A DNA stretch of 64,000 nt, taken from positions 31,829,186 through 31,893,185 of the forward strand of contig OZ034968.1 in assembly GCA_964030785.1 (NCBI GenBank), written 5' to 3'. Both the position numbers and the translations under genes were made by a program. Below the pieces are notes generated by a model, which saw nothing but the letters and a program-made list of their open reading frames with translations, was not told where the DNA came from and ran no database searches. How positions within the stretch are numbered: position 1 is the first letter of the stretch; each line of letters begins with the position of its first letter. This document shows positions 10,065 to 21,285 of this stretch, one piece after another. Source of the DNA: Siderastrea siderea (lineage: Eukaryota > Cnidaria > Anthozoa > Scleractinia > Rhizangiidae).

Positions 10065-13000
10065 ATGCAAGAGGGTGCGGAGCGACCCTTTATAATCCGA
10101 CATTTCACTTCCATAACGCGAATTTTCGGGCTGTTCACCAGTGCAGGTAAACCTTTATCAATTTCTATTTCCCTAACTTTCATGAAAAACTAAAATTAAA
10201 CCAAAACGGTGCCTTATTCGTATCTTAGGCGGTAATGATGTTGTTGTTATTTCTTGAGCGACTCGAAACTAGTTTGGATTTATTCTAGCCGATCTGTCAA
10301 TAATTTATTTGACCGCACGTGTTTATAGTGGCTTGGTGCTTTCAGCTACATCTTCGATACGGCTCCATTTTTGGGTCCATGTTAATCGTGTTTTGTAGGC
10401 TAAATTACACAAATACCCTGCAACTCTAGCCGGACTGTCTATCTGGCAATTGGATTAGAAAACTGGCAACTGTTATTACAGGACTTTGTGGAATTCTTTC
10501 CTGCTAAACAAATAAAATTGGAAACAAGAAATATACATGTGAATTCTTTGTTCATATTAAAAGCTCAGTCATGTCCCTGACACATTTTGGATGTGTATAC
10601 ATGTAACTAGCATCACTGTGGTAGAAACTCCTATGCAGAATCCCACAGGATATTTATAAATCCTACCCAGGATCCTAAATGGCATAAGTTCCTATTTACA
10701 CGCAAAATCTTATAGGATCCTACATTAACATCTTAGGGCCTAAATGCACTGAAGGACAAAACTCGTTATTGGTGTCAAAAGCTAAAATCTGTCATTATGA
10801 CAAAAACCAGTTGAGATTGCATTTTTTGCCTAAAACAAAATTTGTTCACCATCAGACAAACTTCAAAGAGGCCTTTGAGTACTTCCAAGGTAGGCCAAAC
10901 TGATACAAATCTTGAGAAACAATAGGTGAGGGTGTTTTGATTCAGAAGTGATCTGATGATTGATAACAGTTTTACCATGAGGTATACTTTCCGTGAAACG
11001 TTACCATTCTGCAATTATGAATCGTGGCTCAACTTGTGTAACTCCTTGATATGCACAATAAGGTTATTTTAATCCCAGCTTCCCCAATATGTAGACACCA
11101 TATGAAAGCACTACCAGCACAGCTCCTTCAAATGCCAGCTCGGACTTTCTGATCTGAATGCCGAAATTGTCATGTATTCTGTAATGGCTCCATTTTGTAT
11201 TACATGCAAACATTCTTATCTTGCAGTATGAGAACCAGACTATAGTTGTACCAACAGTGATGGTGAGTATAAATTTAAGATTTCTAATAGTTATGAATTC
11301 TGATCTGTTACTAGCTTTGTGGTGGTCAGGAGTTTATACAGCTGACAAGGAGGATAAAAGGATAGCAGCATATCTCATGTAAGTATATATGGAGGAAAAC
11401 TAAAACAACTCATGTTCAAACACCCTGCCAATCAAAAAAATTGGCTGCTGTTGGTCTTTTTCACTCAGTAAAGAAAAAAACTATTAATAGTAAAGTCAAA
11501 TAATGTTTTCTTGACTGTTGTGATCTTTATCAAAATTCAAATTTAATAGAATGGAAAGAGCTAATAAATATTACATGCTAGAATGAGTGAAAATTCTCAC
11601 ACTCATTTAGTATGTAATTAACTCTTTCCATAACATTGGATTTGAATTTCGTAGTGATGAGATGGTGTCTTCAAAACATTATTTGACCTTATTATTGCTT
11701 ATTTTCATTTTTGATTGCTTTTTGAAAACCCTCTGTCACCCTTCAGATCATCAGATGAGTCAATAAACCAGTGACTAACAGGCTTATCTGGTACATGTGT
11801 TCTCTATTCAATAAGAAAATCCTTAGATTGAAATCATGTAAATGATTCAGAAAAAGAAAGTGCTCAAACAGTTGTTTACAAATACATTGTACAGGGAGGA
11901 AGTTAACCTTCTATTCTGCAGTGTAGTGTTTTGCACATTTACCGGTAGTTACAAAAATGTACACTGTACCTTGAGAAGAAAATGTTAAAAGGAGAGAGTA
12001 AATCAGCTACGGTCATTCCCAGTCTTAATGAACCTTACTTTAAGATATCAAGCACTACAGTACATCTTAGAATTGTGTATTACAGACAGGGGTATTCTGT
12101 ATGTGGGCTCTTGTTATGATAGTTACAGGGTCATTGGTTACAGGCCTTATGTTGTCCCAAATGCCTGATCCTTGATTCTTCCAAAAACTGCTGAGTTTGA
12201 TTCTGTGGTTTGTAAACTAATCTCAGGGCAGGCAAAAACCCACATCCAACTGCCTGGGATAAGTTTGGTTGTGTGATGGGCAAGTCAAAAATGCAGCCTG
12301 AATTAGACAAACTCCGTGCCAGACTCAGAGTAATAAAAGGCTTATATATCTGTCTCCCAAGTACAATGTATACATTTAATATAATTAAAATTGTGAGTTT
12401 GTTGTGTTACAATGACATTTTTGTTTGCCACTGGACAGATGAAAATAAAAGTGTGCATGGAACTATAGTTGCAGATACCAAAAAGTAGTCACCAGAGAGG
12501 GTTTTCCTATTTGGCAGATTAAAAAATATTGCTTGCGCGTTTTCAGTGGACAAGTAAAAATATTAACGAGGGGGCAAGTTAAGATTGAAATGTACTTTCT
12601 TACTGATACTTGAAGTGATTTCCTGTATCCCAGTTTATTTTGCTTAAAAATGTAAATTTACCCGGTAGTTAATGGCATACCTTTTTGCAGGATATGTGGA
12701 TTAGCTGTCACATTTTTTGAGATCACTTTCATTTTGGACAAATGCTTTTGTTGCAGGTAAGACTCATTTTTTCAAAACTGTACATTTACGTGTAGTTAGT
12801 TATCCTTTTAACATACTTAGACTTAACTGTGTCGAGGTCTCTTCAAAATTCCTAATTTCCATTATGTTATCTTTGGTCTGGTTCTGAACTTTCATCACCA
12901 GGTATTCTTACAGTTTGATTAGTTCCAAATTACAAAGCACGTGCTTAATTAGTAGATATATAATAGTGAACCGATGTACAAAGCATATTCGTTCGTTGTG

Positions 13001-15306
13001 TCAAGGGTCTCTTGAGAAGTTGTTCAAGTTATATAAAGGATCTCCTATGATCAAAGTACTGGTACCTCAAAGTGTTTAATTTTTTTAAGGTAACAGCATA
13101 CAGAAAAAAAAGGTACCTGTTAGAGAGGACAGAAAGGGACTTTAAGGAAGAAAGTCAGCTTTACGATAAGCAAAGTGTGAGCAATATGATTTGACCTTGA
13201 CGTGTACTTTATTATAGAAATTAATGGGAATTGTAAAAATTTGCGTTAATTTAAGTCATGTTAATTTTTGTGAGTGTTAATTTCCGCGTTGTTAATTAAG
13301 TGGAGCGTTAATTTCCGCGACCTTAATTTCCATCATTTTAATCCCATATTCTGGATACAGTCCAGACATTCTTGACACCCACAAAACAATAGCATTTAGG
13401 CAGAATTTAACGCACATTGTCGGTAAAGAAATTGCCTCACACACTTGTAGACCTGTTTTGTTCGTGATTTTTATAGTCAGTTAAAAATAAATTTGTTCCA
13501 GTTGTCACCTCAAGGTGTTTCTTTGTGTCATTCCCCTGTATTGCATTACGCATCCTTACTGGGCACGATTTATTGCGTCATTAGCGTGCGCTCACAGTGC
13601 GCGCACATCCAGGGAGTAATAGATTTCCTGTGAGGCTAAGCTCACCAGAGAAAAGAATAGTTATTTGCTCTTAAACAAGCATGGGGACCTATCCTTTTTC
13701 CAAATATTTTTGACCTACCATTCATCCTCTTTTTGTTTAAAGAGTAAGAAGGAAAACACATGTTCAAATAAAAATTTCTTACTAGAAACGCGTTACTCAC
13801 GGAGACGAAATCACGACCTCGAGAGCACTCATGTAAGGGAGGTTTTAAGTCAATTTCGTCTGATCGTTTGAGCATCTGCCATAAAACGTCTAGTAAATTG
13901 TTCCTTGTTATTTTTAATATTTTACATCTAGTACATTGTTTCAAGATTTGCTTTAATCTTGTGCTTCCTCTTCTTACGGAAAGTAGCGTAAACTGATCAA
14001 ACAAATATGTGTTCGTTAGGCAAAATTGCAAGGAATTATAGCGTAACTTGAGACGATGATATCTCGTAAACGAACATGGGGACTTATTCTTTTTATTTCA
14101 TATTTCAAGACATTGCACGATAGATAACAATTTGTGAAAGTTTAACAAAAATCGTATGTTCAATTTTGTTTCGGGGGAATAACCTTAATCACGTTAATTT
14201 CCCTCATTTTGAAATTTTACCCCCTCTTTCGCGTTAATTTTCCCTTCAATTCGCATTAATTTAAGTCGCGTTAATTTCAAATACCTTAATTAACACAAGT
14301 GTTAATTTCCTATCATAAGGTAATTTTTACAATAAAATTCTACACTGCACTGTAAGGCTTTGTAAGTTATTTATCTTGCAACTGATTGGTTCTCCCCAGC
14401 ATCACAATGTTTTTAAAATATTTCAGAAGTAAATAATAGTGTTGATGCTTTTCTGATTCACACTGTAATATAATGTGATGATTGTCACAATTATGCAAGT
14501 TGTATGACTGACAACAAAATTGCTTCTTTACCTGTTAGGGGGCCTGGAAATTTATTATTAGTGTGAGTTTGAGTGTGAATTCAATTTCAAGTGAAGAAAC
14601 AACTAGCTCATTAGCTGCTAACCTCAACTTAAATTAAACTTGATCTCATCTTGAACCTATACTCGTGGATTCCGATATGTCTTCTGGTTGACTTTTTTTA
14701 AATTTCTTATTGCGTGGTGATCATTTTTATTGACTAGAATGCCACTGGCATTTAAAATGGGTAGGTTGTGCATTTGCTGAATTTAGACTACTGATAAGAT
14801 CGCTTAAAAAAGTAACGTTTTTTGAAACGTGCCAAATAATGTGATTTGACATTGAGTTCATAATAATGTAAAATGGAAATGAAGAGTGAGTGGTGAAAAC
14901 TGTAAACTGGAACTGTGGTCAGTGCTGTGTAAATGGCTGAGGGAAAACCGGATGACCAAGGGAAATTGCTTATGAGAAGAAAGGCTGATGGAATTAATAG
15001 AATTGGGCTTACCATTGGTGGTTCACTTCATTACCTGTCTGACTATAGCTAGTGATGTTTTTTTTTCTCAGGGAAGAGAGCTGTGCTCACACACTGTGGA
15101 AGTACCTATTGGCTGTTGACAACTGGAAGAAATCATTGCTGTATGCTTCTTTGTCTATCGTGTGCTACTTAAACCCTAAAGAGTATTGGCAAGCCTTAAT
15201 TGCGGGGGTATTACTTGATATTACAGCTTTGATGTATCTCATAAGAACATTTAGAACCAGAAATGAGAAAGAAGCCTACAAATATAAACAGCTAGAAATC
15301 AAGTGA
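10065..15306 (+). CDS. TMEM72-like small multi-pass membrane protein (4 exons)
   Basis: Four exons with matching phases were assembled by eye: 10065-10146, 11291-11378, 12691-12756 and 15072-15306. All have GT donors (GTAAAC, GTAAGT, GTAAGA) and AG acceptors, and the sum is exactly 157 codons (156 aa plus stop). The product has four hydrophobic segments: near residues 18-36, 53-72 (YLMICGLAVTFFEITFIL), 96-112 (SLLYASLSIVCYLNP) and 115-132 (YWQALIAGVLLDITALMYLI), then a charged tail with RTRNEKEAYKYKQ. The spacing and residues such as GxxVTFFE and YxSLSIVCYLxP recall vertebrate TMEM72, whose function is not settled; the assignment rests on remembered family similarity. The start ATG is the first in frame in exon 1. 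AATAAA occurs downstream near 15741. A MITE-like element lies in the last intron. Confidence 0.65.
13230..14343. mobile_element. Non-autonomous element with GCGTTAATTT subterminal repeats
   Basis: The 12-bp sequence ATTGTAAAAATT at 13230-13241 returns as its exact reverse complement at 14332-14343. Inside each end there are four to six spaced copies of a GCGTTAATTTCC-like word (13243-13345 and 14190-14320). The middle has no convincing gene. The architecture (inverted ends plus arrays of short subterminal motifs) is that of a DNA transposon derivative. No clean target duplication was found, so the exact boundaries are uncertain. A related array of TCGCGAAATTAACGTG-like words occurs at 18165-18262. 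Confidence 0.55.
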
Positions 15307-17408
15307 AAGACTAGTAACAGTTGCTTAACAACTAGAGAAATTACATTTACTCATTTTTAAGGTGGCACAGAAGGTTAATTTGCAGGTTTTTATCTCAGTT
15401 TTGTAATGGCAAAAATGTAAACCTCTTTAGTTGGACAAATGGCAAAATTTGAGGCGTAGCAATGTTTAATCAGTATTTATCTACTTCGGTGAATTTAAAA
15501 GTTTTTGTTGAATTAAACGAAGAATAGCATTTTCATAGCTGCCTTCAAACTGGTTTAAAACCAGGCACGTTAGCCTCCAATACCCCTTAACAAGAAGCTG
15601 CAGCTCTTAAAATGTGTGTAAATGAACTGATATTGCCATTAGACATTATTGTTACATTAGTGTATTTATTACTTTGCTTCTGTATTCAAAATACCAACTT
15701 TTCCGTACCTTCTAAACCATAATGACAGTATGGTATGTATTAAATAAATTTTATCAAAAAGAAATTATGTTAATAAGACATAATAATGAATTAATTTAAA
15801 CATGTATTGATTGTACATTAGCTCACTTTAGATATTTTAAAATTCGTCCTGAAACAGTGGCCATCAACATGAGGCTTTGGGAGTAAAAACATTAACTCCA
15901 GTGTTTTACCCCAGTATCTGGTAATGCATCAAAATTGTTCTTTAAAATATACGAAAGCACTTCACAATAAAAGCAAAACAAATGTATGCAAAATGTTCTC
16001 TAGGAAAATGTGCAATGAGATAAAAACCTAAAAATCTATATTAAAAATCTAAAAATGCCAGGAACAGTGACATTTATAGTGTAGCATCTGTAGCAAGTTC
16101 AAAAGGGCTGACTTGAATATTGAAAGAAACATTTCCTTTTTTTAAAGATCTCATCATTCCAAACTTTCATATAGTTGCACAGTCACGCAAGAAAATGTAG
16201 CCTGCGTGACAGGCGCTAAGAGGGAAGTGAGAAGGGGGATTCGCCATGGTGATGTACTGGAGAAGGTTGAAGGTAGCCACTGTCAACACGGTGTCAGGCT
16301 AAATCGCCATGAAGACAAGTGCAGTTGGTTATCTTATTTTTTAAATTTACCTTATATTAAATTATAATTACACAGTCATGCTCTATTATCAAAGCATTGC
16401 CTAGGCAGACATTACATACCTTGTTCATAAATTGTGACTATAATGGCTATTTGATTGAAGTAAATAATTACCGTATTTTATTGAAAATGATAACAAGATC
16501 TTGACTATTTTACATTGACCAGCTTATTGTAGTTGTGTTATTAAGTCATTATATATATTTATGTAGACCACCGACAGTTCCTTTTCCTTTTGTGAAGAGC
16601 AGGGTGAAAGTGAAACATAATAAACTTTTGGACGATGCTGAGCAAAATAACGACATTTGTGAGTGGAGAGTAGCTAGAGCGTGCATGACGTAGCAGGGTT
16701 TTTTGTTTTTACCACACGAAACTAAAGTTATCTTAGAAGCCAGAGATCACACAATAGCTACAATGTAACAACATTTGAAAATGTTGATTTGTTCCTCTCA
16801 TAACCTCTTTGCACACACTGTATTATTCAATGACCTCTTCCCGTCTTCATTACTGTAACAATGTTTGGGTATCTACTTACAAGAGAAGCCTTCAACGTAT
16901 CGTAACTTAACAAAAACGAGCAGACAGAATTTACAAAGAAAATCCAGAGTACAAATAATCATGAGATCCCATGATAACAGTTTGTTACAATTAGAAAAAA
17001 GTTGTTTCCTCATAAAAATTTGATGCCAGTGAAATTTGATGGCTTATTAAACGCTCATTTTTCTCGTATACCTCTTTGTAGAATTAACATAAGGCAATTA
17101 GGCCCGTTCGTTTGTTCAAAACAATCATTAAATTAGGCATGGGTTAAGCAAAATCGAGGGTTCAAGGCTGCTATTTGACGCAACATTTCCTGCTATTTTC
17201 TTCACAAAAGCTTCAGTATCTATGAAAGTTGATGAAAAAGTGATGGTGAATTTGTTATGTCATTGGATTTTACGTGGATATGTGTGCAGAATCGTAGCAA
17301 GCGATCCACGCTGCTATATAGTGTTCGAAAGTTCAAGGCAGTGTAAACGAAACGTAACTCCCATTTTAACCTACTGCGTAATTGTGCTCTCGAAAGCGAA
17401 AAAAAACT
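15307..17408. other. 3' flank and intergenic sequence, no gene seen
   Basis: This stretch follows the TMEM72-like stop and includes a likely 3' UTR with AATAAA near 15741. A TAGCCTGCGTGACAGGCGC word at 16198 resembles the ends of common coral fold-back repeats, but I could not find a clean partner. Nothing else can be supported. Confidence 0.5.
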
Positions 17409-18130
17409 ATGGAAGCAGATCGTGTTAAATCAAGAGAATCACTCGGTCACGATGCTAACAAAGATATAAGTTCTAGCAACACATACGTGTTAGGAATGGC
17501 CAAAGAACCAGAAGGAACAGTTGACACGGACCGGATGCCTCTACCTTTGTATTCGCTACAGGAAAACTGTTTCGCATCTCGGCAACGCTGACGGGTCTAG
17601 TTTGTGGAATGTGCGACACAAAGGTTACATACTGCTTTGTGCGCTGTTTGCTTTGTTTAAAGTTCTCTCGTTCGTAACTGAAGCGCTTGTTTTAGCCATT
17701 TGTGGTCCATTTGGGGATAAACGTGTTTCTAATGGAAGATCTAAACGGAACGAACTTCGCCGATGACAAGATAGAATTTTGGAAGTTCTTTGTAACTGCA
17801 GAGGTGCTTTACATCTGGAATGCGGGTCTTGCTTCTGCTGATCCGTTCCCTGCTAAGATTACCGGACACATTTCCAATTTGTCTGTTGAAGCCGCTCAAG
17901 GTACCCCCAGCAGAAAGGAATGGCTATTCATTAATTCAGTGCTTCTAATCTGCGTTGTGAGCTTGGTGTCGCCGATAGCCCTTCATGCACAGGACCACAA
18001 GTTAGCCATTTACTTCAGTTTTGGTTTCGAAATGGGCCACAGAATGCTTTGTTGCATTGTGTTTGCAGTGATGTCTTGTGCAATGGGCAAGTTGATCACA
18101 AAATTTCTTGCATTCTTTCTTGATTATTGA
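17409..18130 (+). pseudogene. Decayed paralog of the seven-helix membrane proteins at 41261 and 48993
   Basis: From the ATG at 17409 the reading matches the intact paralogs in order but in several frames. A GKLFR-like segment near 17563 is followed by a shifted LWNVRHKGYILLCALF segment (near 17600), ICGPFGDK (17697), an EFWKFF...WNAG segment (17775-17830) and EWLFINSVLLIC (17920). An MLCCIVFAVMSCAMGKL segment (18043) then matches the TM4 region of the intact proteins. At least two frameshifts and a deletion of the TM2-TM3 linker are seen, and the frame stops at 18130, before the long loop and TM5-TM7. The second half of the gene is absent. It shows that the family is older and wider than the two intact copies. 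Confidence 0.75.
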
Positions 18131-19350
18131 CATAATGTGAGTCACTTAATTTTCCCGTCATGTTATGTTCGCGACACTTAAATTGTTCGCGTCAGTTTAA
18201 TTTTTTTTAAATCGCGAAATTCGCGAAATTAACGTGTCGCCGGAAAATTTCATGTAATAAGGTATAAATGTTCCCGTGAAATCGGCATGCAATTTGTTGT
18301 TTTATTTTTATTTTCTTTTGCTTCCCTGCTTCCTTTTTTCTTCCACTGCATGGGTCAAAATAAATAATAAACAAACAAACAAACAAATAAATAATAAATA
18401 AATAAAGTGAAGTAGTGTATCCGTATAGTAATTGACCATTGTAGTATTGTTAACTTTTGTGAAGAATTCTTAAGTTTTTGGTCATGAAGCGTTGTACAGG
18501 ATTGATAAGAGTCTTTTGTTTCAAAAAAGGCATTAGTACATGTAAAAATAAATAAATAAATAAATAAAATTAGGAAAATTATGCCCCTGTTATTGTGGAG
18601 TACTATGCCCTTATTATTGTAGAGTATTATGCCCTTGTTATATGATGCCCAGTAACTTCGTCGAGAAGACAAGTTAAGTACTGGAACATTTGAATATCTG
18701 AAGAAGCGTTTTAATTCGTTTTCCTCCTTTCAGCCTAAACTTTAAATCTTGAAAAGGTAGAGACTAAGGTCTTTTGGGATAGTTTACGTTGGAATGATAT
18801 TTTGCACGCAAACAGGGAGTCGACAGCAATATGTAATCCAATTAGCATTTCTAGTTGTCTATCGCCAGCGCTAGGGAGATGGCAGGCGAGCGCCTTTAAA
18901 GAGGATTTATTTGAATTTTTCGAATTTTGTAGTTATTAAAGCTTTACAAAATGAAAATTTCGTCTTTAGGCAAACAGGTTTAGGTCTCTTAAAAACTCTG
19001 TTTAAGAAATTAAGTAAAAGTTTTCAGATTTTTTTTCAGTATGGATGTTTTCATCAACAGGCACAAAAGTAAACAACGATAACCCAGCAAAAATTAACGA
19101 TCTTGGAGATGCCTTGACAACCTCGGATTATGTAGATACAGTTTTAGATATTATCAGCGTCTTTGCAAATCGTTTTATTACTGTGAGAGTGTCGAACCTT
19201 AAAGGGCTCAGTAAAAGACACGCTTTTCGTCCTACTTTCGCCATTTTGAGTGCTCTCTCACCGTAGTACTGTTTAATTCCCCCAAAGAATATTTTCTGTC
19301 AATTGAAAAGGCCGTTTCTTCCTTAGTTTAATTTTGTTTGAAGTAAAAGT
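18131..19350. other. Intergenic with simple repeats
   Basis: The stretch contains a pair of GCGAAATT-rich words (18165-18262), (AAAC)n/(AAAT)n runs at 18357-18410, an (AAAT)n run at 18546-18570, and two near copies of an ATTGTNGAGTATTATGCCC phrase at 18590-18640. No gene was recognised. Confidence 0.5.
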
Positions 19351-19790
19351 AGAGGGTCCCCAGTAGGTTTTTCGGGATCCGGGATTTGGCTCATTTGGAG
19401 ACCGGGAATCGGGATTTTAGAGAAAAGGGGGAGCGAGATTCGGGATTGTAATTTTGAATGGGATACGAGATTTAGCAGTTTTACGATGAGAGATTCGGGA
19501 ATACCAGTTATCCGGTAACAAAAAATGAAAAATCCTTTCATTTTGACTTAACACAAGCTGCCCACGTTTTCCTCGATCCTGTCACGTGCTTATTTAGACC
19601 GTACCACTTTTCTTATCCCTCCATCTTCGAATGGCTCACCGAAGATGAGGAAATCAGTGGAACCTCTGTAGGGCACTTTTTGAAACTTGTGTCCGGGATC
19701 GGGATAAGCCGATAAAAACCGTCAGGATTACGGGATTGAGGGAAAATTTTGGTCAGGATGACGGGATTAAAGAACCCTATTAGGGACTCT
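19351..19790. mobile_element. MITE with CGGGATT internal repeats
   Basis: The left end AGAGGGTCCCCAGTAGG and the right end CCTATTAGGGACTCT are imperfect inverted repeats. Both arms contain several CGGGATT/GGGATTNGGGA words, which make most of the 440 bp look like degenerate minisatellite. There is no coding capacity. The flanks show no clear target duplication. Confidence 0.55.
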
Positions 19791-20345
19791 CAAGGTAGTA
19801 CGGTAAATTATTTTTTCAATTTAGCTAGTGATTTCCATAGAGAAACAGAGGGATTCTTTTCAGGTCTCTCTCAGAGTCACATTTTTTCAAACTTGATGAA
19901 AATTACGAAATAAATTGAAGGAAGGATGTAGAATAAGCTGATAACAATCGGATGTCTTCTGGCTTTATAGTTAAGGCATGAAGTGTGCTTGCAAATGGGT
20001 AATTTTCAAGCTGAATTTTCTTGTGTTTGGCTCTAAAATTGATTCTTGTTATTTTCTGCTGAAACAAAGAGTTGTTTGAGAAATGAACCACATAGCGATG
20101 AATAAGTCAATATGGATTACTAATAGCCAGACTTTGAGCGATTTTGAAATTTGCCAGTCAATGTTTGATTGTGGAAACGCGCTCTTAAATGGGATAAAAA
20201 CTGAATCAGTTAATGTAGGAACGACAGGAGAGACTGTGTGCCGTTTACGCCGGTTTCCATTTTCTGCCAAAGTATGGATCTGTAATTGGCTGTATAGTTC
20301 ATGTAGTCAGTGCTCCTTGTAAGTCTTCGAGAAAGTATTTTAATA

Positions 20346-20379
20346 CGATGCAGTATGCTTTTTAAAGCATACTGCATCG
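20346..20379. repeat. 34-bp near-perfect palindrome
   Basis: CGATGCAGTATGCTTT is followed after two bases by its exact reverse complement, a 16-bp stem (17 with the outer A/T). Its role is unknown; it may be a very short fold-back remnant. Confidence 0.8.
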
Positions 20380-20889
20380 TTCGTTGGTCACTGTGCCAGC
20401 ATCCTCTACTACCAGCCTAATGGCCTTTTCATTTGTGGGAACCAACACATGGCAGAAAAGCTTCCAAGGACAAATTGATGCCCACCTATGTTGACCTACT
20501 GTTGAAGGGTACTCTTCCTTGAGGTAGAGGTGCCTGGGGGAATCCTCCTTTAGTCCCCATTTTACTCCAGGATCTAACCTTCTTTCCAAGGTTTGGATAA
20601 AAACCGACATTTCTAAAAACTAGCATACCTTAACTTCCAGTTGGATCAAGGATACTAGACGGCGGCACAGGTTTGTCAGACAAAAGACTATTCAGTTCTA
20701 CCCTCGTTAAACAAAGTTGATTTAAGGTGTGTTTATTGTTCATCGTGGTGCAAGATAGGAAAGATGAACGTTTACTCGTTTGTCTCACGATGGAATCGCT
20801 TTGAGTTGTTGATCGCGACGTTTCGACTGCAATACTGCTAGTTTTTAACGCAACTTATGCAGTTGCGAAAAGGGAGCCTGAAAAAATCA

Positions 20890-20960
20890 GGCTTGCCGGG
20901 ATTCGAGCCCTGACCTCTGCGATACCGGTGCAGCGCTCTAACCAATTGAGCTAACAAGCC
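20890..20960 (-). other. tRNA-Thr(GGT)-like SINE head, left arm
   Basis: In reverse sense it starts GGCTTGTTAGCTCAATTGG (A box) and contains GGCTCGAATCCCGG (B box). It can form acceptor, D, anticodon and T arms, with loop CCGGTAT giving anticodon GGT. Position 33 is C, not the usual U, which argues against a working tRNA. It is treated as part of the SINE. Confidence 0.7.
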
Positions 20961-21079
20961 AACTGGGAGCTAGTCATTAAATTGGTTCGTAATATACCCG
21001 GGAAAGATGAAGATGAAATATATGAAATATATTTGAACTGCGGTATATTACGAACCAATTTAATGACCAGCTCGCAGTT

Positions 21080-21150
21080 GGCTTGTTGGCTCAATTGGTT
21101 AGAGTGCTGCACCGGTATCGCAGAGGTCAGGGTTCGAATCCCAGCAAGCC
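21080..21150 (+). other. tRNA-Thr(GGT)-like SINE head, right arm (Pol III promoter)
   Basis: It is 71 nt from GGCTTGTTGGCTCAATTGG to CAGCAAGCC, with an A box (TTGGCTCAATTGG) and a perfect B box (GGTTCGAATCC). The anticodon loop CCGGTAT again gives GGT but lacks U33, and the T stem has an A-A mismatch. A run of T (21154-21160) follows. It likely serves as an internal RNA polymerase III promoter of the SINE. Confidence 0.7.
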
Positions 21151-21285
21151 TGATTTTTTTCAGGCTTTCTTTTCGCAACTGCATAAGTTGCGTTAATAAC
21201 TACGAGGATCTTCTTTACATTTATTTCTTCATTCCGCAGTTCAAGTATATGAATTTCATACATTCATAATTTCAATACTGCTAGT

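Larger units (their letters stand above)
20843..21272 (+). mobile_element. tRNA-related SINE inserted in PLE, with inverted 5' half
   Basis: The 430-bp insertion is bounded by a perfect 13-bp target duplication, CAATACTGCTAGT (20830-20842 and 21273-21285), typical of LINE-machinery insertion. It contains two tRNA-like heads in opposite orientation (20890-20960 minus, 21080-21150 plus), each with an adjoining GTTGCGAAAAG/CTTTTCGCAAC and AACGCAACTTATGCAG segment. A single 3' tail (21190-21272) ends in a TTCATAC/ATTCATAA-like region. The inverted duplication of the head resembles 5' inversion by twin priming, or a dimeric fold-back SINE. Confidence 0.75.

Noticed and set aside
12273..12488. Open frame of 71 codons in the TMEM72-like intron
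   Set aside because: No splice sites fit the neighbouring exons and no motif is present.
20890..21150. Two apparent tRNA-Thr(GGT) genes in opposite orientation
   Set aside because: U33 is missing, the T stem of the right copy is mismatched, and both lie in one insertion with a 13-bp target duplication. They are SINE heads, not working tRNA genes.
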